This document shows, one piece after another, positions 7,760-15,504 of a stretch of DNA of 24,929 bases (positions are counted from its first letter, which is position 1; each line of letters opens with the position of its first letter). The notes beneath the pieces were generated by a model that was not told where the DNA came from, did not search any database, and worked only from the letters and a program-made list of their open reading frames with translations. The DNA is from JAXHUH01 sp034211175 (GTDB lineage Bacteria > Actinomycetota > Acidimicrobiia > Acidimicrobiales > CAIXPF01), in contig JAXHUH010000192.1 in assembly GCA_034211175.1 (NCBI GenBank), forward strand, positions 1 through 24,929, read 5' to 3'. Both the position numbers and the translations under genes were made by a program.

Positions 7760-9670
7760 GTGACCACCCGCCTCACCGACGTCGGCGCGTGCGTCGACGA
7801 GATCCTCGCCCGCCGCGGTCGACGCCTCGACATCGCCACGCCGCTGGGGCTGGGCAAGGCCACGACCGTCCTCGCCGAGCTGTACCGCCGGGCCGAGGCC
7901 GACCCGAGCATCGAGCTGACGATCCACACCGCGCTCGATGTCGCCGCGCCGACCGCGGACTCCGCGCTCGCCGCCCGCCTGCTCGACCCGATCACCGAAC
8001 GGCTCTTCGGCGGGTACCGGGAGCCACCGTGGGCCCACCCGCTGCGCGCCGGCCAACTCCCCGACAACGTGCGCGTCCGGTCGTTCTACTTCTCGCCCGG
8101 GTCCCTGCTCGCCAGCGCCGACGCCCAGCAGCACCACGTCAACGTCAACTACAGCGAGGTCGCCGACCGCCTGGCCGAGCACGGCATCGACGTCGCCGTC
8201 CAGCTCGTCGTCCCGGGGCCGGACGGCACGCTCAGCCTCGGCACCAACCCCGACGTCACGCTCGACCTGCTCGACCGCCTCGCCGACGACAAGCCCCTCA
8301 CGATCGCCGAGGTCAACCCGCAGCTGCCGTACCTCGAGGGCGATGCCGTCGTCGGGAGAGACACCTTCGACGTGATCGTCGATCCGGGCGACGGCGGGTT
8401 CCCGCTCGCCGGGCCGCCCCGCCAGCCGCTGTCGACCGCCGACCACGCCATCGGCCTCCACGCGGCGACGCTCGTGCCCGACGGCGGCACCATCCAGGTC
8501 GGCATCGGCGCCCTCGGCGACGCGTTCGCCTGGCACCTCCTCGCCCGCCGACGACACAACGGCCCGTGGCGGGCGCTGGTCGACGCCGTCGGCGGCGGCG
8601 GTCCGGCCGCCACCCGCATCGGCGGCCTCGACGAGCTGACCGAGGGCCTGTTCGGGTCGAGCGAGCTGCTCTCCGATGCGCTGCTGGACCTGCTCGACGG
8701 CGGGGTCCTCCGGCGGGCCGCCGACGCCGACGACCCCCGGGTCCTCCACGCCGGGTTCGCGCTCGGGTCCCGGTCGTTCCTCCAGCGGCTGGCGAACCTC
8801 GACGACGAGACCCGCTCCCGCATCGGCATGTCCCGCATCAGCTGGACCAACACCCTCGACGGCGACCGCGACCGCAAGATCGCCCAGCGGCGTGGCGCCC
8901 GGTTCGTGAACACCGCGATGGCGGTCACGCTGCTCGGCGCGGCGTCCTCCGACAGCCTGCCCGACGGGCGGGTCGTGTCGGGCGTCGGCGGCCAGGCCGA
9001 CTTCGTGGCGATGGCCCACGAGCTACCCGGCGGCCGTTCGGTGCTCCTCTGCCGGGCCGTGCGGGACACGGGCAAGCCGAGCTCGAACATCGTGGCGAGC
9101 CACGGCGCATGCACGATCCCGCGCCAGCAGCGCGACCTCGTGGTGACCGAGTACGGCGTCGCCGACCTGCGGGGCCGGACCGACGCCGAGGTCGTCGCCG
9201 AGCTGTTGAACGTGGCCGACTCGAGGTTCCAGGACGGGCTGCGCGACGACGCCGTCGCCGCCGGCAAGCTCCGGGCCGACCACCGCATCCCCGACCGGTA
9301 CCGGGCCAACACCCCGGAGGCGCTGGCGCGGCGCACGGCCGGCCACACCGAGCTGACCGCGCCGCTGCCGTTCGGCAGCGAGCTCACGCCGATCGAGCAC
9401 GACGTGCGGCGGGCACTGCGGCACCTGGAGCAGGTCGCCACCAGCCGCGGCCGGCGGGTCCGTCCCCGGGCCGGCCGCGCCGCGCTCACCGTGCCCGACG
9501 CCGCCCGGGCCCACCTCGAGCGCATGGGCCTCGACCGACCGACGAGCGCCACCGAGCACCTGGAGGCCCGGGCCGTCGCCTACGCGCTCGCCGCCACCGG
9601 CGCGCTCGATGCCAACGGAACGCCGGCCGCCACCGGCCCGCCAGACCTCGACACGGAGGAGCGCACATGA
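7760..9670 (+). CDS. acetyl-CoA hydrolase / CoA-transferase family protein
   Basis: A 636-residue member of the acetyl-CoA hydrolase/4-hydroxybutyrate CoA-transferase family, which moves CoA between carboxylic acids through a glutamyl-CoA intermediate. Visible family motifs are IQVGIGALGDAF (about 245-256), the active-site segment GLFGSSELLSDALLDLLDGG with candidate catalytic Glu302 (matching the GIHTEMxxDG segment of characterised enzymes), and VVSGVGGQADF (about 409-419) in the C-terminal half. It is longer than the ~430-residue classical enzymes, with insertions and about 90 extra C-terminal residues. The segment usually reading AIEVDLxG is AMAVTLLG here. The GTG at 7760 is preceded by GGGGGCAGGA. 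It overlaps the acyl-CoA dehydrogenase gene by 4 bp, so the two likely serve one acyl-CoA pathway. The substrate cannot be told from sequence. Confidence 0.82.
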   Translation: MTTRLTDVGACVDEILARRGRRLDIATPLGLGKATTVLAELYRRAEADPSIELTIHTALDVAAPTADSALAARLLDPITERLFGGYREPPWAHPLRAGQLPDNVRVRSFYFSPGSLLASADAQQHHVNVNYSEVADRLAEHGIDVAVQLVVPGPDGTLSLGTNPDVTLDLLDRLADDKPLTIAEVNPQLPYLEGDAVVGRDTFDVIVDPGDGGFPLAGPPRQPLSTADHAIGLHAATLVPDGGTIQVGIGALGDAFAWHLLARRRHNGPWRALVDAVGGGGPAATRIGGLDELTEGLFGSSELLSDALLDLLDGGVLRRAADADDPRVLHAGFALGSRSFLQRLANLDDETRSRIGMSRISWTNTLDGDRDRKIAQRRGARFVNTAMAVTLLGAASSDSLPDGRVVSGVGGQADFVAMAHELPGGRSVLLCRAVRDTGKPSSNIVASHGACTIPRQQRDLVVTEYGVADLRGRTDAEVVAELLNVADSRFQDGLRDDAVAAGKLRADHRIPDRYRANTPEALARRTAGHTELTAPLPFGSELTPIEHDVRRALRHLEQVATSRGRRVRPRAGRAALTVPDAARAHLERMGLDRPTSATEHLEARAVAYALAATGALDANGTPAATGPPDLDTEERT

Positions 9671-11400
9671 CCGCCGAACCGTCCGAGTCCTTCGCCCGCT
9701 CGCTGTTCCTCGGCGAGCTGCGCGACGACCTGGTCTTCCCGTACTGGCAGGTCGATCCCGCCGAAGAGGCCCACATCGACAAGCTGTCCGCCGAGATCGA
9801 GGCGTGGTCGCACGGCTACGACCCCCGTGAGGCCGAGCGGCAGCGCTGGGTCGGTGACGACGCCATCCGCTCCCTCGGCGAGATCGGCGCCCTCGGCCTG
9901 TTCGTCGACCCCGCGCTCGGCGGTCAGGGCCTCTCCCAGACCGGCTACTGCAAGGTCTTCGAGATGATCGGCCGGGTCGACGCGACGCTCGCCGTCGTCT
10001 GCGGCGTCCACCAGTCGATCGGCTACAAGGGCATCCACCTGTTCGGCACCGAGGAGCAGAAGGCCCGCTTCCTCCCCGACCTCGCCACCGGCCGCAAGCT
10101 CGCCGCGTTCGCGCTCACCGAGCCCGGCGCCGGGTCCGACGCCTACCACCTCGAGACACGCGCCCGGCGCCAGACCGACGGCTCCTACGTGCTCGACGGG
10201 GACAAGCGCTACATCGGCAACGGCTCCCGGGCCGACGTCCTCATGACCTTCGCCCGCACCGACGAGGGCGCCCACGTCGCGCTGATCGTCGAGAAGGACA
10301 TGGCGGGCTTCGAGGTCGGCGAGCGCTACGACACGATGGGCCTGCGCGGCAACGACCTGCGCAAGCTCCACTTCCGCGGCGTGCGAGTGCCGGCCGAGAA
10401 CGTGCTCGGCGCCGAGGGCGACGGGTTCAAGGTCGCGGTCAGCGTGCTCAACAACGGGCGCATGTCGCTCGGGACGGGCGCCGCCGGCTCCGTGAAGACG
10501 CTGCTGTCCCACGCCATCGCCCACACGTCGCAGCGCCGCCAGTTCGGACGGCCGTTGGCCGACTTCGAGCTGGTCCGCCAGAAGATCGCGTGGATGACCT
10601 CGTACCTCTACGGCATGGAGGCGATGACCTACGCGACGACCGGCCTCGTCGACCGCGGCGTCGAGGACTACGCGCTCGAGTCCGCGATCGTGAAGATCGC
10701 CGCAACCGAGTTCCAGTGGTACGCCGCCAACCGTGCCTTCCAGCTCGCGGGCGGCGCCGCCTACATGACCGACGAGCCGTACGAGAAGATCCTGCGGGAC
10801 ATCCGCATCTTCCCGGTGTTCGAGGGCTCCAACGACGTGTTGCGGGCGTTCGTCGCCCTCCAGGGGCTCCAGGGGCTCACGGCGCGCCTCGAGGACCTCC
10901 AGCACCTCGATGTCCGCAAGCCCGTCGAGGCCCTCTCGGCGGTGTGGGACTACGCCCGCGACCGCATCGACCTGGCGACGCGGCCCGACCCGATCGGCCG
11001 GACCCACCCCGAGCTGGCCCACCTGGCGTCACCGCTCGCCGAGCAGGTGTCCCGCCTGCGGAGCACCTCCGAGCGGCTGCTGCGCCAGCACGGGGAGGGC
11101 GTGACCGACATGCAGGCCGTCCAGAAGCGCCTGGCCCACGCGGCCATCGACATCTTCGCCCAGACCGCCACGCTGGCCCGGGTGTCCGACGACCTGGCGA
11201 CCGACGAGCCCGACGAGGCGACCGGCCCGCGGGGCGACGAGCACTACATCGCCGAGACGTTCTGCCGGCGGGCCTCCGCCCGGGTCGAGCAGGTGCTCGA
11301 CCGGGTCGAGGTGAACGACGACGACCGCACGGCACGCATCGCCGCCCTCGCCTACGCCCGCCACGGCCACCCCCTCGACACCCCCGACGACGCGGGCTGA
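9667..11400 (+). CDS. acyl-CoA dehydrogenase (VLCAD/ACAD9-like length)
   Basis: A 577-residue FAD enzyme that introduces the alpha-beta double bond into acyl-CoA. The N-terminal helical domain covers about 40-145, the FAD-binding beta domain about 146-250 (FALTEPGAGSDAYHLET, GSYVLDGDKRYIGNG), and the C-terminal helical domain about 255-410. The catalytic base is Glu386 in FPVFEGSNDVLR. A further ~170 residues follow, as in very-long-chain and ACAD9-type enzymes, which use this extension for membrane association or dimer contacts. The ATG at 9667 overlaps the preceding stop (ATGA), which indicates translational coupling to the CoA-transferase-family gene. The long form suggests long-chain substrates, but this is inference. 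The electron acceptor would normally be ETF, which is not encoded in this window. Confidence 0.92.
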   Translation: MTAEPSESFARSLFLGELRDDLVFPYWQVDPAEEAHIDKLSAEIEAWSHGYDPREAERQRWVGDDAIRSLGEIGALGLFVDPALGGQGLSQTGYCKVFEMIGRVDATLAVVCGVHQSIGYKGIHLFGTEEQKARFLPDLATGRKLAAFALTEPGAGSDAYHLETRARRQTDGSYVLDGDKRYIGNGSRADVLMTFARTDEGAHVALIVEKDMAGFEVGERYDTMGLRGNDLRKLHFRGVRVPAENVLGAEGDGFKVAVSVLNNGRMSLGTGAAGSVKTLLSHAIAHTSQRRQFGRPLADFELVRQKIAWMTSYLYGMEAMTYATTGLVDRGVEDYALESAIVKIAATEFQWYAANRAFQLAGGAAYMTDEPYEKILRDIRIFPVFEGSNDVLRAFVALQGLQGLTARLEDLQHLDVRKPVEALSAVWDYARDRIDLATRPDPIGRTHPELAHLASPLAEQVSRLRSTSERLLRQHGEGVTDMQAVQKRLAHAAIDIFAQTATLARVSDDLATDEPDEATGPRGDEHYIAETFCRRASARVEQVLDRVEVNDDDRTARIAALAYARHGHPLDTPDDAG

Positions 11401-11401
11401 C

Positions 11402-11434
11402 CCGGCCGCGGCGGGCGGGGTCGCCGTGCGCCGG
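11402..11434. terminator. hairpin in the convergent gap
   Basis: CCGGC (11402-11406) pairs with GCCGG (11430-11434), and CGGCG (11409-11413) pairs with CGCCG (11422-11426). It fills the 35-bp gap between two convergent genes and could end transcription from both sides. No T-run is present. Confidence 0.4.
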
Positions 11435-11435
11435 C

Positions 11436-12983
11436 TCAGGTGCAGGAGGTGCCGGGCGGCGGGTCGGTCGGTGCGTACCCGATCACCGTGGTGGTCGTGG
11501 TCGACGGGGCCGTGGCCGGCGTCGTGGCTGCGGTTGCCGCCTCTGCGGTGTCGCCGTCGGCGCCACCCGATGCCGACTCGGCACCGCCCGCCGTCGTGTC
11601 GGTCACGTCGGCGGCGGCGCCGACCGTCGTGGACGACGGGGCGTCGTCGACGACCTCGCCCGACGGCGGGCGGGGGATCTCCATGATCGTCGAGAAGTCC
11701 GCCCCGGTGACGAGCACGACGCCGGTGGCCGCCGGGTCCTCGACCAGGTCGGCGCCCGCGGTGAGCTGGCGGGCGACCCGGTCGGCCCCGGCCGCCTGGC
11801 CGGGCGCGTAGCGGATGGTCGTGCGGGCGAACGTGTCGCTCTCCGCGTCACCGACCTCGCCGATGTCGTAGCCGAGCGACTCGAGCGCGTCGGCGACCTC
11901 GCCGGCCTGCCCGGGAAGGCCCGTGCCGTTGAGGACGGACACCGTCACGTCGGCCACGTCGACTGGGTCGTTCGGGATGCCCCGGAACGGGTTGAGCGAG
12001 CTCTGGGCACCGGCCTCGTCGAGGAGCAGCACCGCCGCGCCCTGCGGTGTCCGCCAGTTGGAGGTCGGCAGCGTGTAGGTGGCGATCGCATCACCCTCGA
12101 AGGTGGCGAACCCCTGGATCGTGCGGGCCATCTCGGTGACGTCGAGCCCGGCGTCGAGGCTCACGTTGTCGGTGGCCACGCCGAGCAGCCGGTTCACCGT
12201 GAGCAGGTCGGACAGGCCGAGCGTCGCCGCCTGGTCCATCGCCCGACGGAGGAACACCTGCTGGCGGGTGATGCGGCCCAGGTCGCCGGTCGGGTCCGCG
12301 GACCAGCTGCCGTCGTCGTCGAGCACCTCGAGGTGGCGGCTGCGGGCGAACGCCAGCGCGTCGGTTCCGTCGAGCACGACGCACCCGGGCGACGGGACGA
12401 ACAGGCCGGTGTTGGTGTCCTGCATCCCCCGGTCGAACCACATCGGCACGCCGCCGAGCGTGTCGACCAGGCCCTTGAACGCCACGAAGTCGATCTCGAC
12501 GTAGTGGTGGATCGGGATCCGGAAGTACGACTCGACCGTGTCGACGACCTGCTGGGGGCCACCGGCGTAGGCCGTGTTGATCCGCTGGGAGTGGCCGTCC
12601 GGCTGGATCGGCACCCACAGGTCGCGGGGGATCGACAGGACCGAGATCGCCTCGGTCTGTGGATCGACCCGGACGACCATCATCGTGTCCGAGCGGCGGC
12701 CGCCGAACTCACCCTCGAGGAACGCCCCGGCGTCGGGGTCGTCCTCGTCGATGTTGTCCCGGCTGTCGGAGCCGACGACGAGGTAGTTCTGCGGGTCGCC
12801 GGCGGGCGGCGCCTCGCTGAGCTGCACCTCGAAGCGCTGGAACTGATCGAGCCGCCACAGTCCGTAGGCCAGGCCACCCGCGCCGCACAGACAGGCGAGG
12901 CACAGGGCGACTCCGGCCCCGATCACCAGACGCTGGAACCAGCTCCGCCGGAGCCCCGCAGGGCGGTCGGTGTTCTCGGGCAT
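11436..12983 (-). CDS. LytR-CpsA-Psr (LCP) family protein with LytR_C domain
   Basis: A 515-residue membrane-anchored protein of the LCP family, which attaches polyprenyl-phosphate-linked glycopolymers to peptidoglycan outside the membrane. A transmembrane helix spans about residues 18-42. The LCP catalytic domain covers about 65-300, with the conserved polar residues in GSDSRDN, GGRRSDTMM (Arg96/Arg97, Asp99), SIPRDLWVPI (Arg120, Asp121) and ALAFARSRH. A LytR_C domain follows from about residue 350 (VTVSVLNGTGLPGQAGEVAD). The tail is Thr/Ala-rich and low in complexity. I use ATG 12983 because the TAGCGT -10 box at 12999-12994 would start transcription just before it. An in-frame GTG at 12992 would lie upstream of that start. 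The product probably works in cell-wall polymer attachment. Confidence 0.9.
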   Translation of the reverse strand: MPENTDRPAGLRRSWFQRLVIGAGVALCLACLCGAGGLAYGLWRLDQFQRFEVQLSEAPPAGDPQNYLVVGSDSRDNIDEDDPDAGAFLEGEFGGRRSDTMMVVRVDPQTEAISVLSIPRDLWVPIQPDGHSQRINTAYAGGPQQVVDTVESYFRIPIHHYVEIDFVAFKGLVDTLGGVPMWFDRGMQDTNTGLFVPSPGCVVLDGTDALAFARSRHLEVLDDDGSWSADPTGDLGRITRQQVFLRRAMDQAATLGLSDLLTVNRLLGVATDNVSLDAGLDVTEMARTIQGFATFEGDAIATYTLPTSNWRTPQGAAVLLLDEAGAQSSLNPFRGIPNDPVDVADVTVSVLNGTGLPGQAGEVADALESLGYDIGEVGDAESDTFARTTIRYAPGQAAGADRVARQLTAGADLVEDPAATGVVLVTGADFSTIMEIPRPPSGEVVDDAPSSTTVGAAADVTDTTAGGAESASGGADGDTAEAATAATTPATAPSTTTTTVIGYAPTDPPPGTSCT

Positions 12984-12993
12984 GAGGGACACG

Positions 12994-12999
12994 ACGCTA
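12994..12999 (-). promoter_or_regulatory. -10 box of the LCP gene
   Basis: TAGCGT on the minus strand, 10 nt before ATG 12983. This leaves a leader of only a few bases and argues against the GTG at 12992 as the start. Confidence 0.45.
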
Positions 13000-13049
13000 C
13001 CAACGGCGCGCGGCCTTCGGATGCCGTGGTCGGCGCCGGGTTCGGTGCC

Positions 13050-13502
13050 TCAGCGGGACGTGGCCGACCAGCCCTGGACCGAGGACAGGTCGATCGCGAT
13101 CACCGGTCCCGCAGGGCGCTGTTCGCGGTACTGCCCGTAGCGGGCGCAGAGCGCATCGAGGGCCTCGTCGACCTCGGACGGGTCGTTGCCGAGCACCCGG
13201 GCCTGGCCCCGCAGCCGCACCCACCACAGCTGGTCCCAGTCGTCGGAGTAGTGGTCGACGAGCAGCGTCACCTCGGGGTAGGCGCGCACGTTCTCGAGAC
13301 GCTGGAGGTCCGGGCTCCGCTTCGGCTTGTGGTCGACCGCGGTGACCAGGACACCGAGGTCCCAGCGGTGGTCGGGGCGCGCCTCGAGGAGGGCGAAGGT
13401 GATCGGGACCAGGTCGACCCGGCCTTCGGCGGTGACCGTCGCCAGGCGGGCGACGGGCTCTTCGGCGACGAGCTGGAGGGCACGCTCGGGATCGAGGCTC
13501 AT
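13050..13502 (-). CDS. PPOX-class F420-dependent oxidoreductase (TIGR03668-type)
   Basis: A 150-residue split-barrel protein. The order of motifs, EPVARLATVTAEGRVDLVPITF, then VDHKPKRSPDLQRLENVRAY and PEVTLLVDHYSDDWDQLWWVRLRG, ending with EQRPAGPVIAIDL, is that of the TIGR03668 group of F420-binding PPOX-fold proteins. Such proteins bind the deazaflavin F420 and reduce, or simply bind, small ligands; the substrate is unknown. The residues DHKPKR and RLENV belong to the family's cofactor-binding stretch. I chose ATG 13502 (MSLDPERAL), with GGTGGG just before it. A GTG two codons upstream (13508) is also possible. The next gene downstream is the LCP gene, which has its own -10 box. The FrhB-like gene at 15505-16671 fits an F420-making organism. 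Confidence 0.85.
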   Translation of the reverse strand: MSLDPERALQLVAEEPVARLATVTAEGRVDLVPITFALLEARPDHRWDLGVLVTAVDHKPKRSPDLQRLENVRAYPEVTLLVDHYSDDWDQLWWVRLRGQARVLGNDPSEVDEALDALCARYGQYREQRPAGPVIAIDLSSVQGWSATSR

Positions 13503-13530
13503 GCCCACCAGCTCATCACATGCGTCGGAG

Positions 13531-13556
13531 GATGCACGCCGTCGGGTTCGTGCATC
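13531..13556. promoter_or_regulatory. inverted repeat upstream of the F420 PPOX gene
   Basis: GATGCAC (13531-13537) and GTGCATC (13550-13556) are perfect inverted 7-mers with 12 bp between them, 29 bp before the ATG at 13502. The half-site spacing of 19 bp, about two helical turns, would suit a dimeric repressor. It may equally be an RNA hairpin in the leader. Confidence 0.35.
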
Positions 13557-13610
13557 GCGCCGGGTGGCGCCGTCACCGCAAACCGAGTCGTCACGCTGAG
13601 CGGGACGGCG

Positions 13611-13666
13611 TCATGCCGGGCGCGGTGCCGTCATGCCGGACGCGGTGCCGTCATGCCGGGCGCGGT
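13611..13666. repeat. 20-bp tandem repeat duplicating the 3' end of the acyl-CoA dehydrogenase gene
   Basis: The unit TCATGCCGGGCGCGGTGCCG occurs at 13611-13630 and 13631-13650, with one change (A at 13640), and as a partial third copy at 13651-13666. The third copy is the real end of the dehydrogenase gene, coding PRPA-stop on the minus strand. The other copies repeat the stop-codon region just downstream of the gene. Confidence 0.8.
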
Positions 13667-14886
13667 TCCTTGGGGAGCCCGAGGACGCGCTCGCCGACGA
13701 TGTTGCGCTGGATCTCGGCGGTGCCGCCCCAGATCGTCTCCGACCGGGAGAAGAAGAAGCTGGCCTGCATCGCCGAGACCGGGTAGTCGCGCGTGCCGCG
13801 CCGACGGCCGACGCCGGGCACCGTCTGGTCGTCGTTGGTGCCGGTGAGGATCTGCGAGCTCAGCCCACCGACGTCCATGGCCAGCTCCATGACGTCGCGG
13901 TGGTACTCGCTCCAGTACATCTTGTTGGTCGCGCCGATGGCGGCGACGCTCAGGTCCTTGCGGCCCGACACCACGGCGCTGAGGCTGCGGAGGCCGTGGA
14001 CGCGCATGATCTGGACCCGCGAGTAGGCCGACGCGAGCCGCTGGCGGATGACCGGGTCGTCGATCGCACCGGTCTTGCGTGCGGTCTCGACGATGGCGTC
14101 GAGCTCCTTCTCGAACCGGCGGTAGCCGGTCGTCGCCGAGGTGCCCCGCTCGAAGCCGAGGGTGGTCATCGCCACCTTCCAGCCGTTGTTGACGCCGCCG
14201 ACCACGTTCTCCTTCGGGCAGCGGGCGTCGGCGAGGAAGACCTCGTTGAACTCGGCCGAGCCGTCGACCTGGACGATCGGGCGCACCTCGATGCCCGGCT
14301 GGTTCATGGGGACCAGCAGGTAGGAGATGCCCTTGTGCTTCGAGGCCTCCTGGTCGGTGCGGGCCAGGCAGAACATGTAGTCGGCGTGCTGGGCCTGGGT
14401 GGTCCAGACCTTCTGGCCGTTGATGACCCACTCGTCGCCGTCGAGCTCGGCCCGGGTCTTCAGGTTGGCCAGGTCGCTGCCGGCGTCCGGCTCGCTGAAG
14501 CCCTGGCACCAGGCCATCTCGCCGCGAAGGATGGGGGGCAGGAACTGCTTCTTCTGCTCCTCGCTGCCCCACTGGAGGATCGTCGGGCCGACGAGGGTGT
14601 CACCGAAGAAGTCGCCCCGCATCGGCGCGCTGGCCCGATGGAACTCCTCGTTGAGGACGACCGACTCCATGGTCGAGAGGCCCTTGCCGCCGTACTCCTT
14701 CGGCCAGGACGCGCAGATCCAGCCGCCCTCGTTCAGCTTGGTCGGCCACTCCTTGTTGAACCGCTCGCGCTCCTCGCCCTTCAGCTCGAAGCCCTCGTCG
14801 AACCAGCCCTCGGGCAGGTTCTCCTCCAACCAGGTCCGCACCTCGGCGCGGAAGGCCTCTGCTTCGGGCGGGTAGCTCAGGTCCAT
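13651..14886 (-). CDS. acyl-CoA dehydrogenase (FadE type, Glu base at the early position)
   Basis: A 411-residue acyl-CoA dehydrogenase. The N-terminal domain opens with MDLSYPPEAEAFRAEVRTWL. The FAD-binding middle domain has GFSEPDAGSDLANLKT and VINGQKVWTTQAQHADY. The C-terminal helices include SAYSRVQIMRVHG and ETIWGGTAEIQRNIVGERVLG. The usual late catalytic Glu (in YEGTSE-type motifs) is Gly here (WGGTAE). Glu246 in LGFERGTSA stands at the position used as base by isovaleryl-CoA dehydrogenase-like members, so the enzyme is probably active with the relocated base. I chose ATG 14886; upstream in-frame starts as far as 14922 give an unconvincing extension. The 3' end is embedded in a tandem repeat. 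The substrate is not deducible; the family includes fatty-acid and sterol side-chain enzymes. Confidence 0.9.
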   Translation of the reverse strand: MDLSYPPEAEAFRAEVRTWLEENLPEGWFDEGFELKGEERERFNKEWPTKLNEGGWICASWPKEYGGKGLSTMESVVLNEEFHRASAPMRGDFFGDTLVGPTILQWGSEEQKKQFLPPILRGEMAWCQGFSEPDAGSDLANLKTRAELDGDEWVINGQKVWTTQAQHADYMFCLARTDQEASKHKGISYLLVPMNQPGIEVRPIVQVDGSAEFNEVFLADARCPKENVVGGVNNGWKVAMTTLGFERGTSATTGYRRFEKELDAIVETARKTGAIDDPVIRQRLASAYSRVQIMRVHGLRSLSAVVSGRKDLSVAAIGATNKMYWSEYHRDVMELAMDVGGLSSQILTGTNDDQTVPGVGRRRGTRDYPVSAMQASFFFSRSETIWGGTAEIQRNIVGERVLGLPKEPRPA

Positions 14887-15010
14887 GGCCCCATGTTGAC
14901 GGATCGTGAGGAAGACAACCAAGCCGCCACGGGGTGAACCTGCGCGGGATTGGCACCGCCCTGATCGGGTAGGTGATCCGATCTGGTTCCCGTCCGGAGG
15001 TCACCGTCCG

Positions 15011-15469
15011 ATGGCAGACGACCCCACCACGTTCAGCGAGCTGGTCGACGGCATCCGCGTGGCGATGCTGACCAGCGCCGAGCCCGACGGCCGGCTGCGC
15101 TCGCGGCCACTGACCGTCCAACGTCTCGACGACGACGGGACCGTCTGGTTCCTCGTCGACGCGGACGCCGAGTGGGGCCCCGACACCGTCCGGGAGGCGA
15201 ACCTGGCGTTCGTCGACGACGACCGGTGGGTGTCCGCAGCGGGGCACGTCCAGTTCGTCACCGACACCGCCACCCTCGACGATCTCGGCGACCCGATCAG
15301 CGACGCGTTCTTCACCGACGGCTCCGAGCGCGCCGCGCTGCGGGTGCTCGTCGACCACGCCGACTACTGGACCGGCTCGGGCACCCTGCGCCGCCTCATC
15401 GACCTCGGCGCCGCCGCCATCACCGGCAGCCGCCCCGACCTCGGCGACCGGGGTGTCGTGCAGCCCTGA
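15011..15469 (+). CDS. pyridoxamine 5'-phosphate oxidase-fold protein (general-stress-protein-26-like)
   Basis: A 152-residue split-barrel protein. The motifs VAMLTSAEPDGRLRSRPLTVQRLDDDGTVWFLVDADAEW and EANLAFVDDDRWVSAAGHVQFVTD are those of the flavin-binding general stress protein 26 group of PPOX-like proteins. These bind FMN/FAD or F420; no reaction is established for most of them. GGAGGT at 14996-15001 lies 9 nt before the ATG at 15011 and decides the start over the upstream in-frame ATG at 14906. It is a single gene, diverging from the acyl-CoA dehydrogenase gene and converging with the FrhB-like gene. The C-terminal segment (TGSGTLRRLIDLGAAAITG) is shorter than in classical members. Confidence 0.8.
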   Translation: MADDPTTFSELVDGIRVAMLTSAEPDGRLRSRPLTVQRLDDDGTVWFLVDADAEWGPDTVREANLAFVDDDRWVSAAGHVQFVTDTATLDDLGDPISDAFFTDGSERAALRVLVDHADYWTGSGTLRRLIDLGAAAITGSRPDLGDRGVVQP

Positions 15470-15471
15470 CC

Positions 15472-15490
15472 GCGGCGCCCCTGGCGTCGC
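15472..15490. terminator. weak hairpin in the convergent gap
   Basis: GCGGCG (15472-15477) pairs with CGTCGC (15485-15490), including one G-T pair, around a 7-nt loop. It is the only structure I see in the 35 bp between the convergent genes. Confidence 0.3.
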
Positions 15491-15504
15491 TGTGACCCGG
15501 GCTG

